Source: Carposina sasakii
Lineage: Eukaryota; Arthropoda; Insecta; Lepidoptera; Carposinidae
Assembly: GCA_014607495.2 (NCBI GenBank)
Contig: CP053165.1
Span: forward strand, 6,588,906 to 6,652,905
Direction of reading: 5' to 3'
DNA: 64,000 nucleotides
Of the stretch, positions 1-11,928 are shown one piece after another (the first letter of the stretch is position 1; every line of letters starts with the position of its first letter). Below the pieces are notes generated by a model. That model was not told the origin of the DNA, did not search any database, and saw only the letters and a list, made by a program, of their open reading frames with translations. Made by a program: the position numbers and the translations under genes.

Positions 1-1205
1 TAAGAAGGAAATTCAGTGAGTAAATATTGCCTACACTACTTAATGATAATTTATCTGCAGTATAAATAACGATTATTTTACAAGCCAATGATTTAAGGTA
101 TGGTAACCTATATAGCCAAAGTAAACACGACCATATTTAGTTATCTTGGGACATTAATAGTCAAATATACGGTATCTGTTTGTTATCCTTATATGAAGCT
201 AAATATACTCGACTAGCTGTTTGTGGAAATTCCGTTCTAAACTACGGATAAAATTAAAAAGTAGATTTTAATCCGTGAATACGATACCTACTTGTATTAT
301 GAAGAAGAAGACAGCGACAAAAGTCAGCATTTCATATTGTCAAGATAGCTCTCGAAATTATGGGGTGGGCTTGCATCATATTTTGTCGTTTACATACAAA
401 ATTTCAAATTTGAAATTTAAAAAATCCGAGATTCTTTATAATTTCTGGTACTTATTGAAATTGGCTGTTATTAACGCCGCTACATAATCACGAGTATGAT
501 ATTCATCCATACTTAAATTCTCGTCAAGATGCGTTTCAACCACAGGCACGTATGGATGATCTTAGCTATGTTACTAAAATATAAACTATTATCGTGTTAA
601 GTATTCAAATATTGCCTAAATTTGACAAATATTCCATAGGTACATTTTACTATAAAATTATATTTTTAAACAGTGTCCAATTGATCTATTCCGTTCCGAT
701 CCCAGCAAGTGATCCTATAAAGGATCCGTTTTATTTAATTTTATAATTTTATTCCTATTTGATGCCGTCGCGGGATCAGATTAATTTCATTTATTTTGTA
801 TTACGTTCTGATTCCGTGTGTCTTCTCAATGATTTTTTCGTACTGTTAGCAAGTAAGACACATACAATATTGTTTTTCGAATGATTGTTGATTTTTACTA
901 AGAGATCGAGACTATTTTTCTAATTCTTATTTTATTTTTCTTAACTTTGTCGTTCTTCAATAAAACAACTTGTAGAATTTTAATTCTTTTATTTCCTATT
1001 TTGTTTTCTTGTCTTGGAATAACACCGTAAAATGTTTCAGAATAGCCCTCTGTTTATAAACAAGCTTTGAGTTTATAAGTTTACTCAAACACGTAGTAAG
1101 GCAACCTTGGCCTTGCCAGCAAAATAACTTGCTAGACTGTAGTATCGAGTAGTAGGTATTGTCCGTTTCATAGAATAGTTCCTATGCCCGATTTCGGAAC
1201 TAACA
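1..1205. other. AT-rich sequence, no recognised feature
   Basis: I see no repeat shared with the rest of the window and no coding signal. The one open frame (275-487) is low-complexity AT-rich reading and resembles nothing I know. The run of TTTATTT-like motifs at 720-1015 is ordinary AT-rich spacer. Confidence 0.6.
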
Positions 1206-1335
1206 TTTTTTGTATGCAGTGAAACAGAAAATGTCGTCATACAAATAGTAACCAGCGCCATCATCCATCGGAACTATAGGGTGAAACGCACTCAACGGTC
1301 ACACTCCACTAGGCACGTATGTCTGTCCACTACCT
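1206..1335 (+). repeat. Family P copy (head part of an AAAT-tailed element)
   Basis: This stretch matches 12,090-12,215. Both share the start TTGTATGCAGTGA-ACAGA, then GTCATACA-ATAGTA, a GGCGCC-like or CAGCGCC centre, and CACACTCCACTA. The second copy continues to an (AAAT)n tail and is bounded by a 7-bp target duplication, so the family is probably a short retroposon. Here the tail part is missing or too diverged to see. The alignment was made by eye. Confidence 0.6.
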
Positions 1336-2329
1336 GAGGAGTTACACCATTTCCTTGATACCGGCATAATTACTGATGAAATAGTTTTATTGGTTTGGCA
1401 AAATTGTTTTGAAATATAAGGTATTAATTAGGTATCTATTTGTAGGAAACTAGAAAATATCACGTTTGGCAAAACGCCTGCGATACCATAGAAATAAGTA
1501 CTTATTATTGGTAGGTTGTTTTATAAAAAAAGAATCTTTTACTTTAAATATATTAATAAACAAAGAGTTAGTAATATTATGGACGAGATAAAGTAGTTAA
1601 CTCAAATAACACTCATCCATGTCAAAGAAATCAATATGTGATAGTTCACATTGTTGTACTACCTACTATCCCCCACCCGAGTGCCCTTAAGGGAAAGTCT
1701 AAGAATGCAAACATAAGTAATAAAGTACCTACTGATTATTCTATCAAAAGTTTGCATACATTGTATGCATACCAGTATACCAAGCCGCCACGCAACTCAG
1801 CTAGGTTTGCATCAATAACACAGAAGAAGAAGAAGAAGCACAAATACAAATGTTTATAACAGTATTGCGGTTTCACAAATTGCTAAATACACGGAAGACA
1901 ATTACAATAGGTATCTTCGCATACCACAAACACGCTTTGAACATAAGCCTCTATTTGAATAACTCCAAGTTTAGCAATATTGCCGACGAGCACGAGTGGA
2001 ACGAAACGTTATTTAATGTTGCCACTTGTTTAAACGAATGCGTGAAATGAAAGGGTCGGCGGTTTGGTAACGTCTGAGCAAATACGTACGAGTATAATGT
2101 TCTAGACTTAGTGTTAAATAAGCGCATTTTTGTACTCGATTAAGTTCTTAATTCGATGACAAGGAACTACGTGTTGTTCTCACAAATTTGTTAACAACTA
2201 AAAATTATCGCAACTTAGAATACAGACAGTTAAAGAGAGTCAACCTAAACAATGCATTGCAAATATGTACATAGAATAAATAGTACAGCGTTCAAGGACC
2301 ATTTTCTATTGAATCGTAGAAGTTCGTAG
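1336..2329. other. Unique AT-rich sequence with a short (GAA)n
   Basis: No gene is recognised. A short GAA trinucleotide run lies at 1823-1838 and ends the open frame 1638-1859, which looks like a chance frame. Confidence 0.5.
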
Positions 2330-2420
2330 CACTCTACGGCGCGGGCGGCGGCGACGACAACGCAGCGACGACATTCGGTAAGCGGTAACCTACTTCTTTA
2401 CCGCTCGCTTTACATTGCGG
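2330..2420 (+). promoter_or_regulatory. Small GC/CpG-rich patch ending in a donor-like site
   Basis: About 90 bp are strongly GC-rich (GGCGCGGGCGGCGGCGACGA) inside AT-rich DNA. They contain GTAAGC at 2378-2383, which resembles a splice donor on the plus strand. This could be a tiny first exon or promoter patch. It could equally be an unmethylated CpG spot with no function. No reading frame or TATA element supports it. Confidence 0.2.
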
Positions 2421-3652
2421 CGCGACTTAGTACCTATGTAAAATCCAAAATCCAGATTATAACAACAATATTATCAAATAACTCTTATCAACTCTATAAT
2501 AATAATTGACACAAGCTTCAGGCCTAATTGTACTTAGGCTTTATTTACATCTTTATGCACGCATTTTCGCATCCGAGGTTCTAAAATTTTGTTGTCTAGT
2601 CAATGTTTTACGCGAATATTTTGCACGATTTTGCAGCCAAATCTTAAGATATGTTTATATCGTATCGTCACAGAATACTAATGGGGTAGTGTGGTCAACG
2701 CGTTACCACCGTCCTTGCAGTATACCTGTCAACGATGCGCTTACGCAATTTAGCGTCGCGTGATTCTAATAGATAGCGGTAGCGTATCAGCCTGGAGCAG
2801 CATACAGGCAAAACGATGTCAGTCTTGTAGTATAACTTCATCTTATATCGATTAAAGCTTTAAAGTAACATAAGTGCACATAAATGGGCCAACAAAAAGT
2901 CTAAATAAAAGAATAACGTCTCTTTCCCCCAATTCAATGGGTTTTCAAAGGGACACGATTGTCACGTGCTTATCGTAATGGCATCACGTCTGGTAGTGCT
3001 TACGTTGACACTTTCTTAGCCAGAAATAAATAAACGAAATTGGTGAGTTTGGTGAAAACATCTGTGCACATGAAAATTATACATAAAATAATACGCCCTT
3101 TTTTATCCGACTATAATAAAACATAATATTTTTTACCTAAGTATATAAAGTTCGGTATTTAAGATTCATTATAATTTTAGTTCAAAAGCAGATAACAACG
3201 CAATATTGCAAAAAATAACCTTATTTATTCGCACAATATGAGGTTGAATATACACGGGTACACTAAGGAATTTACTTGCAGCGGTTTTACCTCAATAATA
3301 GCCTCAATATGAAATAGGTAGATACCTACTTTAATATGAGAGGTTGTTGAAAGTCCACGGTCAGAAATATGGATTTAAACTAGATTGCTAGATGCATGAC
3401 CACAAAACTATCACCGCAATATTAGCTAATTTGAAACGACAGGCTTATGTTCAAAAAAATATTATTTCATAGCTGATACTTTTCCATCCATATATTGTAC
3501 CTTTGTTCGAGCAAATAAATACTCGTATACACTTGCACGACAAAATGTTATATTACACCCATGGAGAAGACCACAAGGTGAAGTTATGACGTACGTCTCT
3601 TGTCCACTTATTTTAATCAATATTGGGGCTGATGTTGACTGATATTTTCATA
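2421..3652. other. AT-rich sequence, no recognised feature
   Basis: The open frame 2506-2763 has no family resemblance. No repeat from elsewhere in the window was recognised here. Confidence 0.5.
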
Positions 3653-3819
3653 CACAGACTGTGTTTCCGAAAATGGGGTAGACAGAACTGCAGAATAGCG
3701 AATGAGATTTTACAGCTACGTTTAGCATCGCGGAGCTAATGTATCTAAACAATTAGGGTCCAGTTGGTAGCTTATAGCTTGCGAGAACGCCCCTAAATTC
3801 CTTAGTCGACTCTTACGAT
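3653..3819 (+). repeat. Family B interspersed repeat, copy 1
   Basis: Family B runs in this order: CACGGC-GTGTTCC, AATGGGGTAG-CAGAACTGCAG, AATCATAAAGGAGATCCCAC, AGC-ACGTTTAGCAT, then TGATCAGTGACAAGTTGCTAGC, and TTAGTCGACTCTTACGA. This copy carries the start (GTGTTTCCGAAAATGGGGTA), the TTTAGCAT block and the end (CCTTAGTCGACTCTTACGA). It lacks a clear TGATCAGTGAC block. I do not recognise a coding or tRNA-like part. About eleven full or partial copies lie in the window. Confidence 0.75.
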
Positions 3820-5040
3820 AACTAATGTTTTCAACTAAAGTCCCGCATTAGTACAAGTTACTAATGTTTACGTACACATCAACTTGCCAAAGTCTAAATC
3901 GAGATTGGGCCGAGTGATCCAGCTTCGACAGCCGGTTTAGATATCAGTACACTAACTGTAAGCTTGACCTTGTCTCCAGTTATCTTGTTCATCAAAACGT
4001 AGTTCACACGGTGAATTGCTTGCATCTTTCGCAGTTCATTCACATTTTACTTTGTATTTTGTTGCGAACTTTTGACCTTTCTCCAGACGTTTTGTTTTAT
4101 TTTATGTAGAGTGTTACCTGATATTATCACGTCTTAGTGTAATTTTAATAGCATGATATTGTTGATGTTCACACCGCGTTTGATAAAGCTATATTAATAA
4201 AATTATACTAGACTTACGTTTTCATAAAGTAGGTATTAATATACAACAGTAAAATAGATCACAGATGATCACTAAACTTTTCTATAAATTAGAGTTTTAA
4301 GATACAAAACTTACTTGAGAAATAACGATATTTAGCATGGATACCATAAAATTAACCAAATGATTCGAAGTATGTGCTGAACAGAGCAGCTAAATGTCCA
4401 GCTAATCACCAAGTCGTTTAATTAACGATAAGTCCACTATTAGCATGCCGTCACAACCTGTCGCAGTAATAGTTTGACCACAGCGTAAGTGTGATACAGT
4501 GAGACTAAGAAAAGTTCACAATATTACTACAATAGTTTACTATGCTGCGGCTATATAAAAATGAAAAGGCACAAGATATAATGAATCTTGTGGTTGCTTG
4601 CTTTCCCAATGTTATCATTATAACAGATAATTTGGATAGGACTACTTGACTTTGCTCATAGAATTATCAACTATTGAACTTTTGGTGCAGATACTTACAT
4701 ATTACGAATAATATAGATATTGGCTTTATACTCATTTGATGAGTTGTCGTAACCGATGTACCGACTTTAGTATTAGCATACTTTGACAATTGACATACCT
4801 TGTTATATTTACTCTACGGTGTACACGAATGGCGTAACGTTCCTGCTACGGTCACCTAAACCAACTTAATTATACGCACAAATCAATCTTTAGTAACATC
4901 ACCATAGAGTTTTAATTCGCCTGTTTTAGATTCAGTAGCTGTTCGTGGCCGACACTTGTGTTCGTTGTTAGTCCGAGCACGACAAATTGGTCGAACGCCA
5001 CTTTTGCATTAAGTCAGTTCGACACTTAAAATACACATAG
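3820..5040. other. AT-rich sequence, no recognised feature
   Basis: Nothing was recognised between the first two family B copies. No open frame of note is present. Confidence 0.5.
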
Positions 5041-5142
5041 ACACGGCTGTGTCGGGGTAGCCAGAACTGCAGAATCATAAAGGAGATACCACAGTTTGGC
5101 ATAACGGGGAACATATGTTAATGATCAATGACACGACTTCAT
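5041..5142 (+). repeat. Family B interspersed repeat, copy 2
   Basis: This copy begins ACACGGCTGTGTCGGGGTAG and keeps GAACTGCAGAATCATAAAGG and a degraded TGATCAATGACA block. Its 3' part is lost. Confidence 0.7.
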
Positions 5143-5267
5143 AACACAGATTCACATATCCCAAGGAACGAAGAGCCTTTACAGTTTTAGTTTATTTTAT
5201 TACCTTTGTCAATATAATATACTCTGTCTTAGTTTATTTTATCCAATTATGTCAATTTAATCTGAAG

Positions 5268-5562
5268 TGGCAATAAACGAAGTATCGGCCGAATATCGAG
5301 GTGTTTCCTACTACGAACTTCCTTCGATCGGATCAGTCGCGCCGTTTTTTCATTCGGTCCGATCGAACTCTATTTGACAGGTATAAGCGGTATAAGGCTA
5401 GATAATAGAAAGCTTATAATATTAGTCAATGTGAATTATTCTCTATGGTTCCGAATGAGTTGTGAACATCCGAAGCAATTTCGTAGTAGGGTCAAAGGCT
5501 GTCAAAGGCTTCGATTCGATCGAGCTCCGGTCGGACCGAAAGATTCGAAAGCGGTATTTCAG
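5268..5562 (-). repeat. Family J SINE, 5'-truncated copy
   Basis: The reverse complement matches the body of the tRNA-headed copy at 32,814-33,322. Shared blocks are TTTCGAATCTTTCGGTCCGA, GCCTTTGACAGCCTTTGACC, ACTCATTCGGAACCATAGAG and GTAGTAGGAAACACCTCGAT. The tRNA-like head is missing here, consistent with 5' truncation. The copy is uninterrupted at the point where the 33-kb copy has a 124-bp insertion, so it serves as the empty-site reference. The open frame 5374-5721 overlaps it and is a shadow. Confidence 0.75.
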
Positions 5563-5586
5563 AGTAGACCCCCTGACTGCATCTAC

Positions 5587-5663
5587 CGTGCATTTAGTAA
5601 CAGTCGACTGAAAATAGGCTTTCTCTCAGGCGACGAGATATCTACTGTTACTGACATATTAGA
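5587..5663 (-). repeat. Family B fragment, copy 3
   Basis: Read on the minus strand, this matches the 3' part of family B (ATC-CTG-AGAGAA and GTCGACT blocks). The plus strand shows CAGTCGACTGAAAATAGGC and TTCTCTCAGGCGACGAGAT, as in copies 4 and 5. Confidence 0.5.
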
Positions 5664-5698
5664 TTTGATCACACATATTCTAAACGAAGTGAGGTATA

Positions 5699-6042
5699 CA
5701 GGATGTTTATACATCAATTAAAGTAAGTAAAAGCCAAAAAAATTCTGGGAAACGATGTAAATTTTTTGGATTTTTTTTAAATTACTTGATCGGGTGAAAT
5801 TTATAGTGTCCAGTGTATATGCTAGTTTTTTCATAGACAGATATTAATAGTTTCTAGTGAAAAAATCTTGCTACACGCGTCAATGTGCATTTATGTAGAA
5901 AAACGCAGTCTATTTACTCAACGTTGGACCCAAATATTTTAAAAACCAGATACTTCCCAGGTATGCTTCCATGGAGAAAAATGATCCTGATGAAGAGGAG
6001 ATCCCTTTTTTGTGGGAACGTTGACGACCAAAAATCATTCTG
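5699..6042. mobile_element. Family C small inverted-end DNA element, copy 1
   Basis: The element starts TA-CAGGATG and ends CATTCTG-TA, which fits a TA target duplication. The second copy at 42,831-43,200 is collinear: both share CTGGGAAACGATGTAAATTT, the GATCGGGTGAAAT/GGTCGGGCGAAAT block, AAAAACGCAGTCTATTTACT and CATGGAGAAAAATGATC. It encodes nothing I recognise; the open frame 5885-6151 lies across it. The ends resemble those of families D and N, and with a TA duplication they suggest a non-autonomous Tc1/mariner-like element. That class is inferred. Confidence 0.65.
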
Positions 6043-6044
6043 TA

Positions 6045-7790
6045 TCTACCTGGCGTGTAAAAACAAAGTCACTAAGAATATTAGACACTCAGGAATTTGG
6101 GCTGAACAAGTGCTTTGCAATGCTCTTTTACACATTATTTATTATATATAATACATAGCTCTGTAGATATATATGGGCAATTGCAAATAATACATGTCTA
6201 TAAATTAATATATGTCTCTCACTCACCTCCTGTCTACGGGTATTGGTAGGTTCAGCTACCCTTTATTGGCAATGCAGCTGTGAGTATGTAGCATAGATGT
6301 CAGGATCAAACGGGTATGTTGTATATACGAAATGTTTGATCATGTAGGTGACCCAGTAATAGTTAAGAACTATTTCTCCACATATTATTTGTTCGCGCGA
6401 AATTTAATTAAAAAGTGACCCACTTGTGCTATATGTAAGTTGTAGGCCACTATCTGTTCGTATGAATACAAAAAAAAACAGTTATGTAAAACTATTCGTA
6501 TAACACCTGTTAATGGGCAGACTGCAGATGCTGTATTTTACGTAAGAGATTATGCAGATACACAACAAAATCACAAGCGTACAGTGCGTTTATAGCTTGC
6601 ACGGCCACATAAAGAGCCAGTGGTTATTATTGTTTTGCTTTAGTAAAACCTTAGTAGGGGAGACCGGTGCTGGTTGACTATAGGGTTAGGTTAACTATCA
6701 AAATCTCGTTCACCGCAATAGCCTTAAGACATCCACCGAAAAACAACATCTAAACTTGGTCAGCTAACCCTGGTCTTCCCTACTTATATAGAATACACGT
6801 TTTATATACAGGTGAAATTTTCCCATACCTAATCTACATTTCCCTATACAAAAGAAGTTCCCTAAGTATTGTGCGACTACACAAAATAAGTAGTAAGTGT
6901 AGTAAGTATAAATAGAATTACTAACGAGTAGTGATAAAGAAAATTTTCGCTAATACCTACCTCATTTTGGACCTTTGCCGCCTTCACTCTAAGATGCAAG
7001 AAAGTCTAAAACTATGATCAATGTTTATAAAACAATTCATTGCTTCTCAATGAATCATGAAAATATCCCATAGATCGTCGGAGATGACATCATATCATTG
7101 TGTGCGAGTGAACGCACTGCTAAGTGTAACGATGGACGATCTTGAACGCAGCTATTAGTAGTTACCACTCCATTATTAACTGTTTGTTAGTACTTTTTAG
7201 TATGCTCGAAAACTAGCGTAAACTTTAGTTTTAAGAAATAACGTCTTGACTAAAAAATTTTGCATTTATAGTCATTTTTTTCTAACCTACTAACGCGTAA
7301 ACTTAGTTCTCTTTTCTTCCCTTTTCTTCCTTTATTGATTTATTTTGTTTATTGACGAAACCAACACTTTAGATTTTTATTGTATGCACGACCATATTTT
7401 TACCATCCGCGAAGTGAAATCATGTAGAGTTCTGACTGTATATTGGATAGATTTCATCCGTTTTTATTCTAGGACTATGAAAAGTTATTTATAACCGCGA
7501 TATATCCTTATGTACTTAAATAGGCGAAAACCTATACACTTAGTACCTATAGTGAGACCAGATATAAAATAGATTTTTTCAGTTTCTAAACAGTAATTTT
7601 ATGATAGTAAACACTATAAATATAAATAAACTTATTTAATGAAGTATCTAGAACACCTATAAACGTTGAACAAGATAAATCTATAGATTGCATAGATGCA
7701 TGCGCGTTCCGCGTTGCTTGATTAGAAAAGCTTGCATGCAAGTAAATTAATTTGGATAAGATTACTATGATAAAATTTTAATGATACCAG
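6045..7790. other. AT-rich sequence, no recognised gene
   Basis: A diverged inverted pair lies at 6656-6781: GGGGAGACCGGTGCTGGTTG reads against the complement of CTAACCCTGGTCTTCCCTAC. It may mark an old small inverted-repeat element. Nothing else was recognised. Confidence 0.4.
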
Positions 7791-8756
7791 ATGTTGAGTC
7801 TAAGATACATTTTGTTTAGAGTAGAAATCATGGACTTTTACCTAGATTAGAAATCATGGCCTTTTACCGGAACAATCTTGGAATGAAATGGCTGAAGGGA
7901 ACACTTTTTAAAAAATCATCAATACCAGGTTCTGATTGGTATTTCAATTTATTACTCTGAAAAGCCCATGATTTCTACTTTAGGTAAAAGTCCATGATTT
8001 CTACTCTAAACAAAATTTGGCTCTTTAGTCAACTCGCCCTAAGGGAACACGGCCCATGGGATCAGTCGACCTAACGAATTTTTGAATTGGTCAACTCGCC
8101 CTACTATCTGTATTTTTAATGTTGACAATCGCGACGAAAACTTTTCAATTTCGTTATATAAATATTTATTTTAATGGTCGGCAATAATTTATTATTTTTG
8201 ACAGCTTATATGAATTCCACATGGAATAACTTTATATAGCACTTGTGACAGTCATTAGACGATAGCAAAATATTTACTTAATTGAAAAACTACTGTGATT
8301 TTTAAATATATACTCGCACTAAGCGTATAATTTGTTAATTAATAATACTTCTAATACTCGTAATCATGAATCAAACGACTGTGATTTAACTACTAAGTTT
8401 TTATAATTGTTAATTTTATAAAATAATAAGTGAATTATGTGTTTTTTTTTTAAATATCTTTCCTTTTTGTTGTTGATTTTTTTACTTTCAAAAGTGTGAT
8501 GATCAAGACTGTTTAAGTTTTAAATATATTTCATATCATGAAGCCATGTTGTTTCATTTATACTTATCTTAACAGTTTTGAACACGTCTGTACACCGACT
8601 TGAAATAAACAATAGATTTTTTGCCCAAATAAAGAGTAGGGCCACTTAACTAAAGAAAATTATTAAAATAAATTCGTTTGGTTAACTGATCCCATGGTCC
8701 GAGTTCCGAGTAGGGCGAATCGACTAAAAAGCCATTTATCTTAATCTCAAAATTAT
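7791..8756. mobile_element. Family M inverted-repeat element with a nested insertion
   Basis: The two ends are inverted repeats of roughly 85 bp or more. The left end contains TTAGTCAACTCGCCCTA, CCCATGGGATCAGTCGACC and AACGAATTTTTGAATTGG (8027-8104). The right end contains the complements CGTTTGGTTAACTGATCCCA and AGTAGGGCGAATCGACTAAA (8637-8735). Similarity resumes outside the small hairpin at 7809-8016: GTTGAGTCTAAGATA on the left matches the complement of TATCTTAATCTC on the right. The left arm is therefore split by that hairpin. The interior is AT-rich with no open frame. Superfamily unknown; no convincing target duplication was found. Confidence 0.6.
7809..8016. mobile_element. 208-bp hairpin element nested in family M
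   Basis: The element has 53-bp terminal inverted arms, 7809-7861 and 7964-8016, which differ at only a few positions. Both contain TTTGTTTAGAGTAGAAATCA and TGGACTTTTACCT in inverted order. The central ~100 bp are unique. It sits inside the left arm of family M and so arrived later. It has the size and form of a foldback MITE. Confidence 0.7.
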
Positions 8757-10447
8757 TGTGGGTAATTAGTAACGGCTAACGACCAATTGTATAAAAATAA
8801 TTAAATAAGCTATACGGGGTACTCTTACTTAGTTAGTCGAGTCTATATTTAGTATTTATATTTCTTAGAAATTATTTTGAAATTATTTTTATTCTTGAAA
8901 TACTATTTAATTAGCCACTCCCTTTGATAGATCACGAAAATTATAAAAATAATATGTTGTTGACCTAGAACTGAACATATATTTATTTTATTTTATTGAA
9001 AACCGGTTGCGTAACTTCAAACATGTCTGCTGATTTCTCACACCGAAAGTGTGTATATTTTGTAGTCATAAAGTTTTCATGGAATGTTATTATAAACACA
9101 ATTATATAATTTGAATTTAAAAAAATGTTTTGTTGTATGTTGTATGGGTTTTATCCATACTATTTTAATTATCTGGTTTTATATGTAGGTATGTGGTAAA
9201 GTAATGCATTGTAAGATATTTGTCAATCTCCTTTTTACGGCAATAGGAATCAGGAGCTGTTGCTTCTCTGACCGACCATATTTAAAGTTATTGCGCGACG
9301 AAACCACCGGTTACGTCAAGTTATGAACAAAACTGCTTTTGGAACGGTACACTTTATTTTTTTCTTAGAACAATCATTTTACAGTTAAAGAGTTGTAAGT
9401 TTCGCGGCACCCGCGTGAAATTGATAAATGATGCTTGAAAATACTACGCGTCTTGCAAAGTACAGGTGGTCAAATTAAGAAATATACTACATTACGATAC
9501 CTTTTAATCTCTACATAATATCAGTTCTACCAGGAAATGGGAGGAGAAGTGATGCCAACTGTACGCAGTAAAAGTTTTGAAACTTAGTAAGGCTATCATC
9601 AATTTTGTAATGGAGATTGGATATTGTTTGGAATTATGTGTGGAAATCAGAAACGTACCGACACTACACTTAGGTTACTTAATAGTACCTACCTACGTAC
9701 GTGATGTCTTGACAGTTTCTATTAGGAAATATTGCTAAATTATTGAAATAACTTTGTACATATTTATCTTAAATATATATAAACTTACCTATCTTTCATT
9801 AGAAATGCGAAGTTATCACTTTTCCTATGACTAATATTCTGACCAAAGTTCATCAGAAAGAATTGGGAGGGAAAATAAAAATTGGTATTTTACTGAAGTC
9901 CTCTACGACAGAGCCGTCATAGTATTTTAATTGTGGTACGAGTATGTATATTGTAATAAAACTCGTAAATATAATTTGGAATTCCTCAATAAAAATAATT
10001 ATACATAGGTGAGGTAAATCCTTAATATATACAAAATGATAGGTAGTAGAGATCATGTAGAATAATTTTTTTGCCTTTATCGATTTTCTACGATCGATCG
10101 ATTTGTTTAAATTATATACCTATCATACATAACAAAACTGAAAGTCTCCTGCGCATTAGCAAATATATCTGCTTAGTTACAATCGAAATTCAAAATTTTA
10201 TTATGTGTGCAATAATGTGCAATTAATCTAGTAATTACCTAAACTACCTGTTTACTCTAGACCAGAGCCGTGCGTGTCCGAATCAAAAACAACTGTATCT
10301 AACAACGTTCCTCGATTATGCAGTGCTAGTCAGATCAGCAATTATAACGGCGATCTCGTTAGCAATTCGATTATAGAGCATACGCCATATTTGCAGCAAA
10401 TATGTAAATCTATTTTTAAACCACGAGTACATACATGTATGCTGTAA
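8757..10447. other. AT-rich sequence, no recognised feature
   Basis: No repeat copies from elsewhere in the window were recognised. The minus frame 9853-10056 looks like chance. A short GATCGATCGAT run lies at 10,093. Confidence 0.5.
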
Positions 10448-10565
10448 GATTCGACTACCTTAGGCGTTCTCTCAGGCGATGAGCTGGCAACTTGTCACTG
10501 ATCATTTACATTCATCCCCGCTACGCTAATGGGATCTCCCTTATGATTCCGCTGTTCGCTGTAAA
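10448..10565 (-). repeat. Family B copy 4
   Basis: The plus strand reads GGCGTTCTCTCAGGCGATGAG, then CTTGTCACTGATCATTTACA and GGGATCTCCCTTATGATTC. These are the complements of the 3' and middle blocks of family B. It ends abruptly at a truncated family D copy. Confidence 0.7.
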
Positions 10566-10571
10566 TTGTTT

Positions 10572-10885
10572 GGTTAGACTTGAAAATAAAATTTTGACTA
10601 AGAGATGATTTACAAAAAAAGCTGCCCTCAAAAAGTTTAAATAACTGATTAACCCTAATAGGGAGTCACAAGTGATCCAAAAAACAGCAATGTGTCAACC
10701 AATAAGCCCATTTAATTAGTTACAGGATCGCCCGGCCCGATACAATTGGCGCAGGGAGCAAAGATTACTGATATTCAATTAAAAATACATTTCCCGTGAG
10801 TTATGTTATGACACTGTCATACAATTCAACACAATGGTACTTGTTCAGCATTGCAGTATTTGCCTGGCTGTCACCCACACCCTAT
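10572..10885 (+). mobile_element. Family D element, left-truncated copy
   Basis: This matches the right two thirds of the full copies at 15,100 and 21,480: GGAGTCACAAGTGATCCAAA, ACCAATAAGCCCATTTAATT, AATGGTACTTGTTCAGCATT and the right end TTTGCCTGGCTGTCACCCAC ACCCTA. The left terminal repeat is missing and family B abuts directly, so a deletion probably removed both junctions. Family D shows no coding potential. Confidence 0.8.
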
Positions 10886-11259
10886 ATATGTCGTACCTAC
10901 TCGCAGAGGCTAGGAGATTAGGGATGAAGCGCGAAGATTAAAATCGTTAGGAATACCTGCACACTAAAAGTGTAAGTCAAATTTGAAAATACCTACATAG
11001 CCATATACCTAAACTATTACCATTATACTGTTATATTACAAAAACCTGAAGACTATCAATGTTGTTTCAGTTAAACCATTGTTAAACTCGTGTAATTTTA
11101 ATAGACAATACATATATTTTGCTGCTAACGTTAAAATTAAATGCAGTTTAGTCATAACATTTAGTTATAATATTGAGGGTGAAGCTAAATACATATGGGA
11201 TTAGCTTGTATTTGTCTTCATTCAGTTCATAGATATAATTATGCCATCTTACGCTATTA
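10886..11259. other. AT-rich spacer, nothing recognised
   Basis: No shared repeat and no open frame of note lies between the family D copy and the nested element that follows. Confidence 0.5.
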
Positions 11260-11353
11260 TACAGGGTGTAACAGAAGGGGTATCTTTAGCGAAATGCTAT
11301 TTAAATAGCCCACTGTAGTGAACCTACCTCCAAAATTTGAGACTAGAAATCAC

Positions 11354-11890
11354 ATCTCTATTGAGGGATCGCCCGCCACCGGGCCCTATACCCTCCGCTG
11401 ACCCTCGGATCTGCCTACTCATGATCACGAACACAAGACACTACAGTCGCAACGAGAAGCCAGATCCAAGCACCTAGCATGCAACCATAAATACATAGCT
11501 GCTAATCCGAAAACCAATTAAAATTTTAATCGACATATGTTTCGCCAACACCCGTGGCATCATCAGGATTAGTTTTCCATGTTAGTTCTATCTACCGAAC
11601 CAACTAACTCTTAGTGTGTCTTAGTGTGTGTGTGTGTTAGTTGGTTCGGTAGATAGAACTAACATGGAAAACTAATCCTGATGATGCCACGGGTGTTGGC
11701 GAAACATATGTCGATTAAAATTTTAATTGGTTTTCGGATTAGCAGCTATGTATTTATGGTTGCATGCTAGGTGCTTGGATCTGGCTTCTCGTTGCGACTG
11801 TAGTGTCTTGTGTTCGTGATCATGAGTAGGCAGATCCGAGGGTCAGCGGAGGGTATAGGGCCCGGTGGCGGGCGATCCCTCAATAGAGAT
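11354..11890. repeat. Perfect inverted repeat, 255-bp arms, 27-bp spacer
   Basis: The left arm begins CTCTATTGAGGGATCGCCCG and ends CGAACCAACTAAC. The right arm is its reverse complement, starting GTTAGTTGGTTCG. The loop (11,609-11,635) is CTTAGTGTGT-type repeats. Transcription across it would give a long hairpin RNA, and as DNA it could extrude a cruciform. Confidence 0.9.
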
Positions 11891-11926
11891 TTGAACTTCC
11901 GAATAGTGACGCCTGATACAATTCAA
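11356..11926. mobile_element. Insertion containing a 255-bp palindrome (family Q), 12-bp target duplication
   Basis: The insert is flanked by a perfect 12-bp duplication, TAGAAATCACAT, at 11,344-11,355 and 11,927-11,938. It is dominated by two inverted arms, 11,354-11,608 and 11,636-11,890, separated by a 27-bp GT-rich spacer. In my base-by-base reading the arms show no mismatch. A 36-bp single-copy tail (11,891-11,926) follows the right arm. Diverged single-arm relatives lie at 34,640-34,862 and 42,758-42,805. No protein is encoded. A 12-bp duplication plus an asymmetric tail is more like a retroposon than a cut-and-paste element, but the class is unknown. An assembly artefact cannot be excluded from sequence alone. 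Confidence 0.8.
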
Positions 11927-11928
11927 TA

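Noticed and set aside
2330..2420. A coding exon in the GC-rich patch
   Set aside because: No frame has a start and a convincing acceptor. Only a donor-like GTAAGC is present, so it is listed only as a weak candidate patch.
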